From Amycolatopsis echigonensis (GTDB lineage: Bacteria > Actinomycetota > Actinomycetes > Mycobacteriales > Pseudonocardiaceae): DNA of 50,517 nt. A program made the position numbers and the translations under genes. The notes under the pieces are model-generated. The model worked only from the letters and a program-made list of their open reading frames with translations. It ran no database searches and was not told where the DNA came from. Below are positions 26,775-34,798 of this stretch, in pieces (position 1 is the stretch's first letter; each line of letters starts with the position of its first letter). Where the stretch lies: positions 1 through 50,517 of the forward strand of contig NZ_JACJHR010000067.1 in NCBI RefSeq assembly GCF_014174495.1, written 5' to 3'.

Positions 26775-26811
26775 GTAGACACCGTCTACATACTTTGATA
26801 GACAGTGTCTA
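26775..26811. promoter_or_regulatory. Paired TetR-type operators before the SGNH hydrolase/TetR operon
   Basis: Two palindromes lie nine bases apart in an AT-rich patch: GTAGAC-ACC-GTCTAC (26775-26789) and TAGACA-G-TGTCTA (26799-26811). Both share the GTAGAC/TAGACA half-site. They sit 30-70 bases before the hydrolase start. The operon's second gene encodes a TetR regulator, the likely ligand. Confidence 0.72.
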
Positions 26812-26841
26812 CAAGATGAACCAGGGGTTACGGAGAGCGGA

Positions 26842-27627
26842 ATGGGTTTCCACACGTTCGTCGCCGTCGGCGACAGCTGCGCGGAGGGGCTGGACGATCC
26901 CTACCCGGATCACAGCCAGTACCGCGGCTGGGCGGACTACGTCGCCGGGCGGCTCGCGCGCGACGAAACCGGCTTTCGCTACGCCAATCTGGCCGTTCGC
27001 GGGCGGCGGCTCGACCAGATCACCGCGGAGCAGCTTCCGACGGCCGAGCGGCACGAACCGGACCTGATCGCGTTGTTCGGCGGCGGCAACGACGTGATGA
27101 GCCGCGGCTGGGACGCTCGCACGGTCGCTCGTCGCGTGGACACCGCGATCCGGCAGTGCACGCAGATCGCGCCGACCGTCGTCACGTTCACCTTGAGCGA
27201 CATCGCGCATCGCATGCCGCTGGGCGGGCGGATGCGGCCGCGGGTCACCGCGCTCAACGACGCCATTCGCGAGGCTTCGGTCAGCTACGGCGCGAAGCTT
27301 GTCGACCTGTGGCCGGACCAGGCCGCGCACGACTCGCGCTACTTCGGGCCGGACCGGCTGCACCTGTCGCAGGCCGGACATCTGCGCGTCGCCGGCCACG
27401 TGCTCGACCGGCTCGGCGTCGCGCACGACGGCAGCTGGCTGCAGCCGCTGCCCGGCGCTCCGGCCCCGGGCAGCGCGATCGCCGACCTGCGCTGGCTGTG
27501 GCAGGAGGTGCTGCCGGTAGGGATCACGCGGCTGCGCAACCGGCTCATCGGCCGGTCCCCCGGCGACGGCTTCCTGCCGAAGCGTCCCGAGCTGCTGCCG
27601 GTGGCGTTCTCCGAAGCTCAGGTATGA
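26842..27627 (+). CDS. SGNH/GDSL hydrolase
   Basis: A 261-residue esterase/lipase-like SGNH hydrolase. Block I is AVGDSCAEGLDDP, in which the usual GDS(L) serine is followed by Cys. Block III has the Asn in LFGGGNDVMSRG. The C-terminal Asp-x-x-His is in GPDRLHLSQAGH. No signal peptide is seen, so it appears cytoplasmic. It overlaps the downstream TetR gene by 4 bp (ATGA), and the operon carries two operators upstream. The hydrolase presumably acts on, or is induced by, the effector of that regulator. Confidence 0.9.
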   Translation: MGFHTFVAVGDSCAEGLDDPYPDHSQYRGWADYVAGRLARDETGFRYANLAVRGRRLDQITAEQLPTAERHEPDLIALFGGGNDVMSRGWDARTVARRVDTAIRQCTQIAPTVVTFTLSDIAHRMPLGGRMRPRVTALNDAIREASVSYGAKLVDLWPDQAAHDSRYFGPDRLHLSQAGHLRVAGHVLDRLGVAHDGSWLQPLPGAPAPGSAIADLRWLWQEVLPVGITRLRNRLIGRSPGDGFLPKRPELLPVAFSEAQV

Positions 27628-28193
27628 GCGCGCGGCAGCGGTTGATCCGTACCGCAGCAGACCTGCTCGTCGGTTCTGGCGTCGAGGCCGTGACCTTGCG
27701 CGGGATCGCGAAGGCAGCTGGCGTGTCGCACGGTGCGCCGCTTCGCCACTTCTCGGGACGCGCGGAGCTGCTGTCCGCCGTAGCAACGCTTGGCTTCACA
27801 CAGCTGCTCCATCGCGGCGCACAGTTGCCCGACGGCACCCCGCGCGAACGCGTCACGGCCGCCTGTCACGCGTACGTCGACTTCGCCGTGACGAACCCCG
27901 CCATGTTCGAGCTGATGTTCCGTCGCGACCTCATCGACCCGGCGGAACCAGGGTTGGTCGCGGCCAGCAGCGCCGTCTTCGACACCTTCGCCGAGCTAGT
28001 GCGTCTGGACCGCGCCGAAGCGGACGACGACCGACTGCGTCCGGGTACGGATCCACGGCTTGTCGCTGCGTCGCTGTGGGCCGCGTTGCACGGTCTCGCG
28101 CAGCTGTGGTTGTGGGGCGGACTGGCCGGAGCCAGCTTCGCGCCTTCGCCGGAATCGGCGTTGGCGGTGACACTCGACGCGTATCTGGGGTGA
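27624..28193 (+). CDS. TetR-family transcriptional regulator
   Basis: A 189-residue repressor with N-terminal helix-turn-helix VTLRGIAKAAGVSHGAPLRHFSGRAELLSAV (seen in part: IAKAAGVSHGAPLRHF). The C-terminal domain is a TetR_C_33-like ligand pocket (VTNPAMFELMFRRDLID, LWAALHGLAQLWLWGG). The ATG at 27624 overlaps the hydrolase stop. Autoregulation through the palindromes at 26775-26811 is inferred from position and symmetry. Confidence 0.9.
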   Translation: MSARQRLIRTAADLLVGSGVEAVTLRGIAKAAGVSHGAPLRHFSGRAELLSAVATLGFTQLLHRGAQLPDGTPRERVTAACHAYVDFAVTNPAMFELMFRRDLIDPAEPGLVAASSAVFDTFAELVRLDRAEADDDRLRPGTDPRLVAASLWAALHGLAQLWLWGGLAGASFAPSPESALAVTLDAYLG

Positions 28194-28200
28194 AGCTCCA

Positions 28201-28232
28201 GCGGAGAGCCCGGAATCCCCCTGGCTCTCCGC
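28201..28232 (+). terminator. Hairpin terminator after the TetR gene
   Basis: Exact 10-bp arms GCGGAGAGCC and GGCTCTCCGC are separated by 12 bases, starting eight bases after the TetR stop codon. There is no T-tract, which is common for terminators in high-G+C actinobacteria. Confidence 0.7.
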
Positions 28233-28400
28233 CGAACAGCGGGAATGGATGACCATTCGGAGGTGACGGTAATCGGCCGACCCCTTCCGCGGAATCCGCC
28301 CTTAGCCGCAGTCGCGGGCAAACCCTGCCGGTAGGCGGCCTGCCGCGATCGCGGTAGGGATGAGGAAACCGCCGGTCAGGAAGGTAGTTTCAGGGCCGCG

Positions 28401-28896
28401 ATGCGGATCCTCCGGGCGCGGCCGCTGTGCACGGATTCGCTGCTGGCCGCCGCGATCGGACTATTACCTTTTCGCCGGTGCGCCCGGCCTCGAGGAGCTT
28501 CCCGCGCTGGTCACCCGGGTCCGCGAAGCCGGGCTGACGGTGCGGCTGCGGGTCGCCGGAACGCCTCGGACGCTGCCGTCGGGTCAGCAGTTGTGCGCGT
28601 ACCGGGTCGCGCAGGAAGCACCGACGAATGTGCTGAAGCACGCCTCGGATTCCGTCGCGCGGGACGGGCTGGAGGCCGTGCAGGAGCCGGCGCGACTGCG
28701 GCCCGAGGTGATCCTGATGGACATCCGGCTGGTCGGCACCGGGATGCCGAACGGGGAGATCGCGGCTCGGCTGCTGGTCAGCGAGGCGACGGTGAAGACG
28801 CACCTCAACCGGTTGATGTCGAAGCTCGGGATTTCCAGCCGGGCGCAGGCGGTAGTGGTCGCTTACGAAACCGGCTTGGTCCGGCCTGGCCGGTAG
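28401..28896 (+). pseudogene. Remains of a NarL/DesK-type histidine kinase and response regulator
   Basis: Three pieces of a two-component pair lie end to end. First comes a kinase N-terminus (MRILRARPLCTDSLLAAAIG, from 28401). After a frame change there is a kinase fragment (PGLEELPALVTRVREAGL, then YRVAQEAPTNVLKHA, the start of the ATPase domain). This joins, without the rest of the kinase, to a response-regulator piece with its phospho-acceptor strand (RPEVILMDIRL). That in turn jumps to the LuxR-type helix-turn-helix (NGEIAARLLVSEATVKTHLNRL). Most of both proteins has been deleted, so no function can remain. The end overlaps the convergent FAD oxidoreductase gene by 34 bp. Confidence 0.85.
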
Positions 28897-30296
28897 CCGA
28901 ATTCGTTGCGCAGCACGCGTTCCGCGGCGTGCTGACCGGCCATTCCATGCACTCCGGGGCCGGGCGGCGTCGCGGCCGAGCACAGGTAGACGCCGCGCAA
29001 CGGGGTCCCGTACGGGTCCCAGCGCAGGACCGGCCGACCCAGCACCTGGCGCATCGTGACCGCGGCGGCGGCGATGTCCCCGCCGACGTAATTGGCGTTG
29101 TACGCCTCGAACTCGCTCGCCGGGATCGCGCGCGAGGCGAGGATCGTGTCGCGGAAACCGGGCGCGAAGCGTTCGATGCGGCGGATGATCGCGGCTGTCG
29201 GGTCGAGCGGATCTCCGTGCGGGACGTGGGCGTAGGCCCAGATCGGCTGTTTGCCCGGGAGACCGCGGGACGGGTCGGCGGCCATCGGCTGGGAGAGGAG
29301 GACGAACGGATCCCGCGCCCGCTTCCCGGCGGTTACCGCGTTTTCCGCCGCGTGCACCTCGGCTCTTGTCCCTCCGATATGGACAGTCCCGGCGCGGGCG
29401 AGTTCCTTTTCGCGCCACGGGATCGCTTCGGAGACCAGGAAGTCGACCTTCGCCGCCGCCGGTCCGTAACGGACTTTCTCCAGCGCCCTGCGGTACTGCT
29501 GGGGCAGCAATGGACCGGCGAGGTCGAGGACGCCCTTCGGCGCTAGGTCCAACAGCACGGCACGCGCATGCGCCAACTCGCGTACGTCGGCGACGCGCGC
29601 GTTGGTGCGTACGCGACCACCGTGGGCCTCGATGTCCGCGACGAGCGTGTCGGTGATGTGTTGCGAACCGCCACGCGGGATCGGCCAGCCCGTGGTGTGC
29701 GCGAGATGGCACAGCAGTACCGCTATGCCGCCGCCGATGAGCGACGGCAGCTTGCCAAGCGCGTGCGCCTCGACACCAGCGATGAGCGCCGCTGCCTCCT
29801 TGCTCCTGAAGGAATTCACTGTCGCTGCGAGAGCGCGCGTTGCGATGTACGCAGCTGTACGCGGACGCGGCGGGTGGCGGAGGTCGCCGAGGAGCACTTC
29901 GGTGATCTCAGCGCTGTGCTCGATCAGCGGTGCCATGAAACGCCGCCACTGCGCACCGTCGGCTCCTAGCCGCGCACAGGTGCGGTCTAGATCCGCGTAC
30001 GCGATGCCTGTGGTCTTCTCGTCGATCGAATGCGCGTACGGGATTTCCGGATGGCAGAGGTCGAGATCGAACTGGCGGAGAAACGGCGAAGCCGCGGCCA
30101 TCGGATGGACCGCCGAACAGATGTCATGGACAACGTCGGAGTCGAACAACCGCTTCGACCGCGCCCCGCCGCCCGGCTCGGCCGCCGCTTCGTACACCTC
30201 GACCGACAACCCGGCCCGCGCCAGCACCACGGCCGCGGCCAGGCCGTTCGGCCCCGAGCCGACGACCGCGACGTCCAGCGTGATAGGCGGAGACAC
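28863..30296 (-). CDS. FAD-dependent oxidoreductase, phytoene dehydrogenase-like
   Basis: A 477-residue NAD(P)/FAD oxidoreductase of the carotenoid/retinol (CrtI-like, COG1233) type. It has an N-terminal dinucleotide motif AVVGSGPNGLAAAVVLARAG and the second glycine cluster EPGGGARS. At the C-terminus is GVYLCSAATPPGPGVHGMAGQHAA, the FAD-closing motif. No carotenoid synthesis genes (crtB, crtE) are nearby, so the substrate is unknown. Start at 30296. Confidence 0.9.
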   Translation of the reverse strand: MSPPITLDVAVVGSGPNGLAAAVVLARAGLSVEVYEAAAEPGGGARSKRLFDSDVVHDICSAVHPMAAASPFLRQFDLDLCHPEIPYAHSIDEKTTGIAYADLDRTCARLGADGAQWRRFMAPLIEHSAEITEVLLGDLRHPPRPRTAAYIATRALAATVNSFRSKEAAALIAGVEAHALGKLPSLIGGGIAVLLCHLAHTTGWPIPRGGSQHITDTLVADIEAHGGRVRTNARVADVRELAHARAVLLDLAPKGVLDLAGPLLPQQYRRALEKVRYGPAAAKVDFLVSEAIPWREKELARAGTVHIGGTRAEVHAAENAVTAGKRARDPFVLLSQPMAADPSRGLPGKQPIWAYAHVPHGDPLDPTAAIIRRIERFAPGFRDTILASRAIPASEFEAYNANYVGGDIAAAAVTMRQVLGRPVLRWDPYGTPLRGVYLCSAATPPGPGVHGMAGQHAAERVLRNEFGYRPGRTKPVS

Positions 30297-30341
30297 CTCT
30301 CGAGCCTACGGCTGCGACGAACCGGGCGCCCAGTGTCACTC

Positions 30342-30383
30342 CCGAACATCTGATCGAATATTGTCGTACCCCACGCCTACCGT
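30342..30383 (+). promoter_or_regulatory. DNA-damage-type promoter (RecA-NDp-like) with LexA-like box
   Basis: TTGTCGTAC at 30361-30369, eight bases, then TACCGT at 30378-30383 has the exact spacing of the mycobacterial RecA-NDp/PafBC promoter consensus (TTGTCRGTG-N8-TANNNT). The right part of the -35 block differs. Just upstream, CCGAAC-N4-GATCGA (30342-30357) matches the actinobacterial LexA box TCGAAC-N4-GTTCGA at 10 of 12 fixed positions. Confidence 0.5.
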
Positions 30384-30431
30384 GCACCCCATGCCGGTCC
30401 GCACGGGCCGCGCCTGCTGGAGAGGGGGGTC

Positions 30432-31163
30432 ATGCCCGACCACGACACGTTGCTCGAGCGCGTGCGGAAGCTGCTCGCCAAGGCCGAGGACCCGGCCGTC
30501 ACGCCCGCCGAAGCCGAGCTGTACAACACCAAAGCGGCGCAGCTGATCGCGCGGCACGGGATCGACAACGCGATGCTGGCCGCGTCCGGGCAAACCGGCG
30601 ACGACATCACGGTGCTGAAGCTGCCGATCTCCAATCCGTACAGCCGCGACAAAGCCAGCCTGCTCACCAGCATCGCGTATCCGTTGCGCTGCCGGACCTT
30701 GCTGCATCGAGTCGGTCAAGGAGTCGAAGAGGTCACCGTGTTCGGCTTCCGCACCGACCTCGCGCGGGTCGAGCTGCTGTTCACCAGCCTGTTGCTGCAG
30801 GCGAGCACCCAGCTCACCCGGGTGCGGCCGGAGGAACGGGTGTTCCGCGAATCGCTGGCGGCCTACCGGCGGACGTGGCTGCACGGTTTCGCTCGTGCGG
30901 TGCATGAACGGCTGACCGCGGCGGAGGAAAACGCCGCGCGGACGTACTCCGACGTCGCCGGCGGGAAGTCCGCGGAGCTGGTGGTGCGGGACCGGACGGC
31001 GCTCGTGCAGCAGGCCTTCGACCGCGAGTACGGCGACCTGCGCTCGGCGGCCCCGCGACGGTTGTCGGGATCGGGCTACCGGGAGGGCCACCGGGCCGGG
31101 ACCCGGGCGAACCTCGACCCGGCGGCACTGGGCAGGCGGAGGTCGGCGCTTCCGGTGCGGTGA
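30432..31163 (+). CDS. DUF2786 domain protein
   Basis: A 243-residue protein whose first 45 residues (LLERVRKLLAKAEDPAVTPAEAELYNTKAAQLIARHGID, seen in part) are a clear DUF2786 domain. The rest (FGFRTDLARVELLFTSLLLQA, YRRTWLHGFARAVHERL, then GYREGHRAG) matches the usual C-terminal partner region of this family. The function is unknown. Family members occur in chromosomes and phages. The ATG follows GAGGGGG. The DNA-damage-like promoter upstream hints at a stress role, but nothing in the protein proves it. Confidence 0.85.
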   Translation: MPDHDTLLERVRKLLAKAEDPAVTPAEAELYNTKAAQLIARHGIDNAMLAASGQTGDDITVLKLPISNPYSRDKASLLTSIAYPLRCRTLLHRVGQGVEEVTVFGFRTDLARVELLFTSLLLQASTQLTRVRPEERVFRESLAAYRRTWLHGFARAVHERLTAAEENAARTYSDVAGGKSAELVVRDRTALVQQAFDREYGDLRSAAPRRLSGSGYREGHRAGTRANLDPAALGRRRSALPVR

Positions 31164-31220
31164 GCTCGATGCCGCTTCCCGAAGCGCGGACGGGCGCGCC
31201 AGGCAGCGAGGGGAGATCTC

Positions 31221-31934
31221 GTGATTCGCGTCGAAGACCTCGCCGCCCGGCCGGAGCTGCGCGCTCCCGCGCTCCAGCTGGGGTTCGTCGGCGGAGAGTT
31301 CCTCGGCCACGGCCTTACCGGCGGGCTGGCCAGCTCGAAGCGGATCGCCGCGCACTGGCCCGAGTTCTTCCTGGTCCTCCTCGATGACGACGTTCCCGTC
31401 GCGCGGGCGGCCGCGATTCCGGTCGCCTTCCCCACCTCGGAACGGCCTGAACTGCCTGACCACGGCTGGGACGGTGCCCTCGTCTGGGCCGCGGAAGACC
31501 ATCTCGACGAACGGTCGCCCACCGCCCTTGTCGCGCTGGAGGTGTACGTCGCGGAAACCGCACGCGGGCGAGGCCTTGCCGCACAAGCGCTGTTGGAACT
31601 GAAGAACCGGGCGCGCCGGGCCGGGCTTTCCCGGCTGGTCGTGCCGGTGCGGCCGACCGGCAAACCACCCCTGGAGTCCATTGTGGACTACCTCGGCCGC
31701 GGCACCGATCCCTGGCTGCGCAGTCACGAGCGGCTCGGGGCCGAGTTCCGGAAGATCGCACCGTTCGCGATGACCGTCACCGGCACGCTCGCGCAGTGGG
31801 AGCAGTGGACCGGTATCCGCCTCAAAGACGGGCACACCGTCGTGCCCGGCGGCATCGCGCCCGTGCTCGCGTCGACGGAACAGGATCTGGGCGTATACGT
31901 CGAGCCGAACGTCTGGTACGAACACCCGCTCTGA
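31221..31934 (+). CDS. GNAT-like N-acetyltransferase
   Basis: A 237-residue protein that looks like a GNAT acetyltransferase. LVALEVYVAETARGRGLAAQALLEL supplies the acetyl-CoA-binding R/Q-G-x-G/A motif (ARGRGLA, about residue 115). The rest is only weakly typical and the acceptor is unknown. The GTG at 31221 follows GGGGAG. It ends back to back with the convergent LysR gene, with no bases between the two stop codons. Confidence 0.7.
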   Translation: MIRVEDLAARPELRAPALQLGFVGGEFLGHGLTGGLASSKRIAAHWPEFFLVLLDDDVPVARAAAIPVAFPTSERPELPDHGWDGALVWAAEDHLDERSPTALVALEVYVAETARGRGLAAQALLELKNRARRAGLSRLVVPVRPTGKPPLESIVDYLGRGTDPWLRSHERLGAEFRKIAPFAMTVTGTLAQWEQWTGIRLKDGHTVVPGGIAPVLASTEQDLGVYVEPNVWYEHPL

Positions 31935-32864
31935 CTAGGCCCGTTCCCAGCTGGGCAGCCAAACCCCGTCCCCTGGCTCCGGTCCCGTCACCAGGTAGTC
32001 GCGCAGTTTCCGCACGTCCGGATGCGCGGGCTCCCGCCGCCACAGCAGCGACATCGGGTACACCGGCGTCGGGTCGACCACCAGCACCCGGCGGAGGTCG
32101 TACTCGTCCGGCCAGAAGTAGCGCGAGCCAGCGCCCACGAAGGTCGACAGGTCCGGCGACGTCGCCAGTTCGTCCAGCATCGTTTCGTTGCCGAAGACCG
32201 GACCGGACACGTCGATGGTCAGATCGAACGCTTCCGACAGCTCGGCGTAGTACGCGCCCCATTCCATGGTCGCCGACAGCCCCGGCATCCAGATCCGGTG
32301 GCCAGCCAGTTTCGCGATCGGCACCGACGACAGGTCGGCGAACGGGTGCCGGGGGCCGACGAGCAGCTCGTGCGGGTCGTAGTCCACCACGCCGCTCGTC
32401 ACGCCGCCGGGCAGGTCGCGCTTCGGCACCCCGCGGAACGCCGCGTCGACCGAACCGGCCGCGACCGCGGCGACGGCGGCGTCGAAGCTCAGCTCGGCGC
32501 CGGTGGTCACGACCTCCAGCTCCACCTCCGGGAAGGCCCGGTGGAACTTCAGCGCCAGCTGCGCCGACTTGGTCCGCCGGTTCAGCACGTCGACCCGCAG
32601 CGGGCGCTTCTCCGGCCGCACCGCGGCGAGCGCGCGTTTCTCCGCGTCGAGCAGCACCCGTGCATGCGGCAGGAACGCCTCGCCGTCGGTGCTCAACCTG
32701 GCCCCGCGCGCGGTCCGGGTGAACAACTGCACCCCGAGCTCGCGCTCCAGCGCACCGACGCGCTTGGACACTGCTTGCTGCGTGATCCCCAGCTCCGCGG
32801 CCGCTTCCTGGAACTGCCCTCCGTCGACAACGGCGACGAAGGTCCGCACGAATTCCAGCTCCAC
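31935..32864 (-). CDS. LysR-family transcriptional regulator
   Basis: A 309-residue LTTR. The helix-turn-helix is FVAVVDGGQFQEAAAELGITQQAVSKRVGALE (seen in part: ELGITQQAVSKRVGALE), followed by the effector-binding region. It is divergent from the leuA leader and leuA. A role in leucine biosynthesis is possible but not shown, since leuA has its own attenuation leader. A neighbouring acetyltransferase is convergent. Confidence 0.9.
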   Translation of the reverse strand: MELEFVRTFVAVVDGGQFQEAAAELGITQQAVSKRVGALERELGVQLFTRTARGARLSTDGEAFLPHARVLLDAEKRALAAVRPEKRPLRVDVLNRRTKSAQLALKFHRAFPEVELEVVTTGAELSFDAAVAAVAAGSVDAAFRGVPKRDLPGGVTSGVVDYDPHELLVGPRHPFADLSSVPIAKLAGHRIWMPGLSATMEWGAYYAELSEAFDLTIDVSGPVFGNETMLDELATSPDLSTFVGAGSRYFWPDEYDLRRVLVVDPTPVYPMSLLWRREPAHPDVRKLRDYLVTGPEPGDGVWLPSWERA

Positions 32865-32953
32865 GAGCCAATCCTAAGCGCTCGCGCCGCCCGCGGCGGG
32901 CACCTGCCCCAACACCGCTACTTGTCTGAGGAGTTGTGCTACGCTCCGCCTCG

Positions 32954-32998
32954 ATGTTCACGCGCTTCCTTCTCCTTCGCCGCCACGGCGGGGCCTGA
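32954..32998 (+). CDS. leuA leader peptide (three consecutive Leu codons)
   Basis: A 14-residue reading frame, MFTRFLLLRRHGGA, upstream of leuA. Codons 6-8 are all leucine (CTT CTC CTT), two of them CTT, a rare codon in such G+C-rich DNA. The frame runs into the left arm of a strong hairpin. This is the classic arrangement of a ribosome-mediated attenuator: stalling at leucine codons when charged tRNA-Leu is scarce would change folding of the following RNA. Confidence 0.82.
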   Translation: MFTRFLLLRRHGGA

Positions 32999-33051
32999 CC
33001 GGACCGGCCCCCCGCCGTGGGGCAAGCACGCGCGCCGGTCGGCTCCCGACC
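32983..33051 (+). promoter_or_regulatory. leuA attenuator hairpins
   Basis: A G+C-rich stem pairs CCACGGCGGGG (from 32983) with CCCCGCCGTGG (to 33020), overlapping the last codons of the leader peptide. A second short hairpin, GGTCGG-CTC-CCGACC, lies at 33037-33051, just before the leuA ribosome-binding site (GAGAAGGA, 33055-33062). The layout resembles leucine-responsive leaders described upstream of actinobacterial leuA. Leucine starvation should raise leuA expression. Confidence 0.7.
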
Positions 33052-33068
33052 TCCGAGAAGGACCGCAG

Positions 33069-34757
33069 ATGAACACCGTGTGGAACCGGCAGCGAGCTTC
33101 CCGCATGCCGTCGCACCGCTACCGCGACGTCTACCAGCGGGTTGACGTCCCCAACACTGACCGAGCTTGGCCCGGCAACCGGATCACCCAGGCCCCGCTC
33201 TGGGTGCCGGTCGACCTGCGCGACGGCAACCAAGCCCTGGCCGAACCGATGGACCCGGCGCGCAAACGCCGGTTCTTCGAGTTGATGACCGGCATGGGAT
33301 ACAAGGAAATCGAGGTCGGCTACCCGTCCGCCTCGCAGACCGATTACGACTTCGTCCGGCTGCTCGCGGACACCGGCCTGGCCCCGGACGACGTCACGAT
33401 CGTCGTGTTCACCCCGGCACGGCGCGACCTGATCGAACGCACCGTGGAGTCCGTTCGCGGCATCCGCAACGACGTCGTGATCCACCTGTACACCGCCACC
33501 GCGCCGACCTGGCGCACGGTGGTCCTCGGCCACGATCGAGCGTCGCTCAAAGAACTGATCCTCTCCGGTGCCCGCGACGTTCTGCGCGCTGCCGGCGACC
33601 TGCCGAACGTCCGCTTCGAGTTCTCCCCTGAGGTCTTCAACCTCACCGAACCCGACTACGTGCTGGAGGTCTGCGACGCGGTCACCGAGACCTGGCAAGC
33701 GAGCCCAAACCGTCCAGTGATCCTGAATCTGCCAGCGACCGTCGAGATCGCGACGCCCAATGTGTACGCCGACCAGATCGAGTACATGCACCGCAACCTC
33801 GCGCGCCGCGATTCGGTGATCCTGTCCGTGCACCCGCACAACGACCGCGGCACCGGCGTCGCCTGCGCCGAACTCGCCGTGCTGGCCGGGGCCGAACGCG
33901 TCGAGGGCTGTATTTTCGGCAACGGCGAGCGCACTGGAAATGTCGACCTGGCGACCCTGGCGCTCAACCTGCATGCCCAAGGCGTGGACCCGATGATCGA
34001 TTTCTCGGACATCGACGAGATCCGCCGCACCGTCGAGTACTGCAACCGGATCGAGGTCCACGCACGGCATCCGTACGTCGGCGACCTCGTGCACACCGCG
34101 TTCAGCGGCACCCATCAGGACGCGATCAAGAAGGGTCTCGCCGAACATCACGCGCGTGCCGCGGAAACCGGTGTGCCCGCGCACGAACTGGACTGGCGCG
34201 TCCCGTACCTGCCGATCGACCCGGCTGACCTCGGCCGTGACTATGCCGCCGTCATCCGGGTGAACTCGCAGTCGGGCAAGGGCGGAATCGCCTATTTGCT
34301 GGAAAACGAGTACGGCATCACGCTGCCGCGTCGGCTGCAGATCGATTTCGCGCGCCGCGTCCAGGACCACACCGACGGCTCCGGCCACGAGGTGACCGCG
34401 ACGGAACTGTGGCGGCTCTTCGAAACCGCTTACCTCCAGCCGAATCCGGCCATCACGGTGTCCCGCTTCGAAAACTCGGCCGACGAGCACACCAGCATCA
34501 CCCTGCGCGTCGACGGGATCGAGCACACCAGCACGCACACCGGAATCGGACCGGTCGAAGCGCTCACCGCGGCGCTCGGCGAGCACGGGTGGAAGGTGGA
34601 CATCGTTGCCCTGCACCAAACCAGCATCGGCTCCGGCAACGGCAGCGAAGCATTGACGCTGCTGGAATACCGCACCGACAGTGGTACACAATGGACAGCC
34701 GGGCGCGATCGTTCGGTACTCGCGGCCAGCCTGACGGCGGTGGTGAACGCCGCCTGA
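33069..34757 (+). CDS. leuA: 2-isopropylmalate synthase
   Basis: First committed step of leucine biosynthesis: condenses acetyl-CoA with 2-ketoisovalerate. The 562 residues are typical of the long actinobacterial LeuA2-type enzyme. It has a TIM barrel with VDLRDGNQALAEPM near the start and the metal-binding HPHNDRGTGVACAEL, then a linker. A C-terminal regulatory domain for leucine feedback begins after VNSQSGKGGIAYLLENEYG. The ATG at 33069 follows GAGAAGGA. Control is by the leader peptide and hairpins upstream, and possibly also feedback inhibition. Confidence 0.96.
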   Translation: MNTVWNRQRASRMPSHRYRDVYQRVDVPNTDRAWPGNRITQAPLWVPVDLRDGNQALAEPMDPARKRRFFELMTGMGYKEIEVGYPSASQTDYDFVRLLADTGLAPDDVTIVVFTPARRDLIERTVESVRGIRNDVVIHLYTATAPTWRTVVLGHDRASLKELILSGARDVLRAAGDLPNVRFEFSPEVFNLTEPDYVLEVCDAVTETWQASPNRPVILNLPATVEIATPNVYADQIEYMHRNLARRDSVILSVHPHNDRGTGVACAELAVLAGAERVEGCIFGNGERTGNVDLATLALNLHAQGVDPMIDFSDIDEIRRTVEYCNRIEVHARHPYVGDLVHTAFSGTHQDAIKKGLAEHHARAAETGVPAHELDWRVPYLPIDPADLGRDYAAVIRVNSQSGKGGIAYLLENEYGITLPRRLQIDFARRVQDHTDGSGHEVTATELWRLFETAYLQPNPAITVSRFENSADEHTSITLRVDGIEHTSTHTGIGPVEALTAALGEHGWKVDIVALHQTSIGSGNGSEALTLLEYRTDSGTQWTAGRDRSVLAASLTAVVNAA

Positions 34758-34762
34758 GCGCT

Positions 34763-34797
34763 GCGGTGCGGGCGTGGCCTGGCCGCGCTCGCACCGC
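34763..34797. terminator. Bidirectional terminator between leuA and the response regulator
   Basis: A continuous 16-bp stem (two G-T wobbles) pairs 34763-34778 with 34782-34797 around a three-base loop. The outer arms are GCGGTGCG and CGCACCGC. It lies six bases after the leuA stop and two before the end of the convergent response-regulator gene. Confidence 0.85.
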
Positions 34798-34798
34798 T

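Noticed and set aside
28390..29712. A 440-residue open frame opposite the two-component debris and FAD oxidoreductase
   Set aside because: It mixes frames of known genes and has no recognisable start or domain. The FAD oxidoreductase frame on the same strand is clearly the real one.
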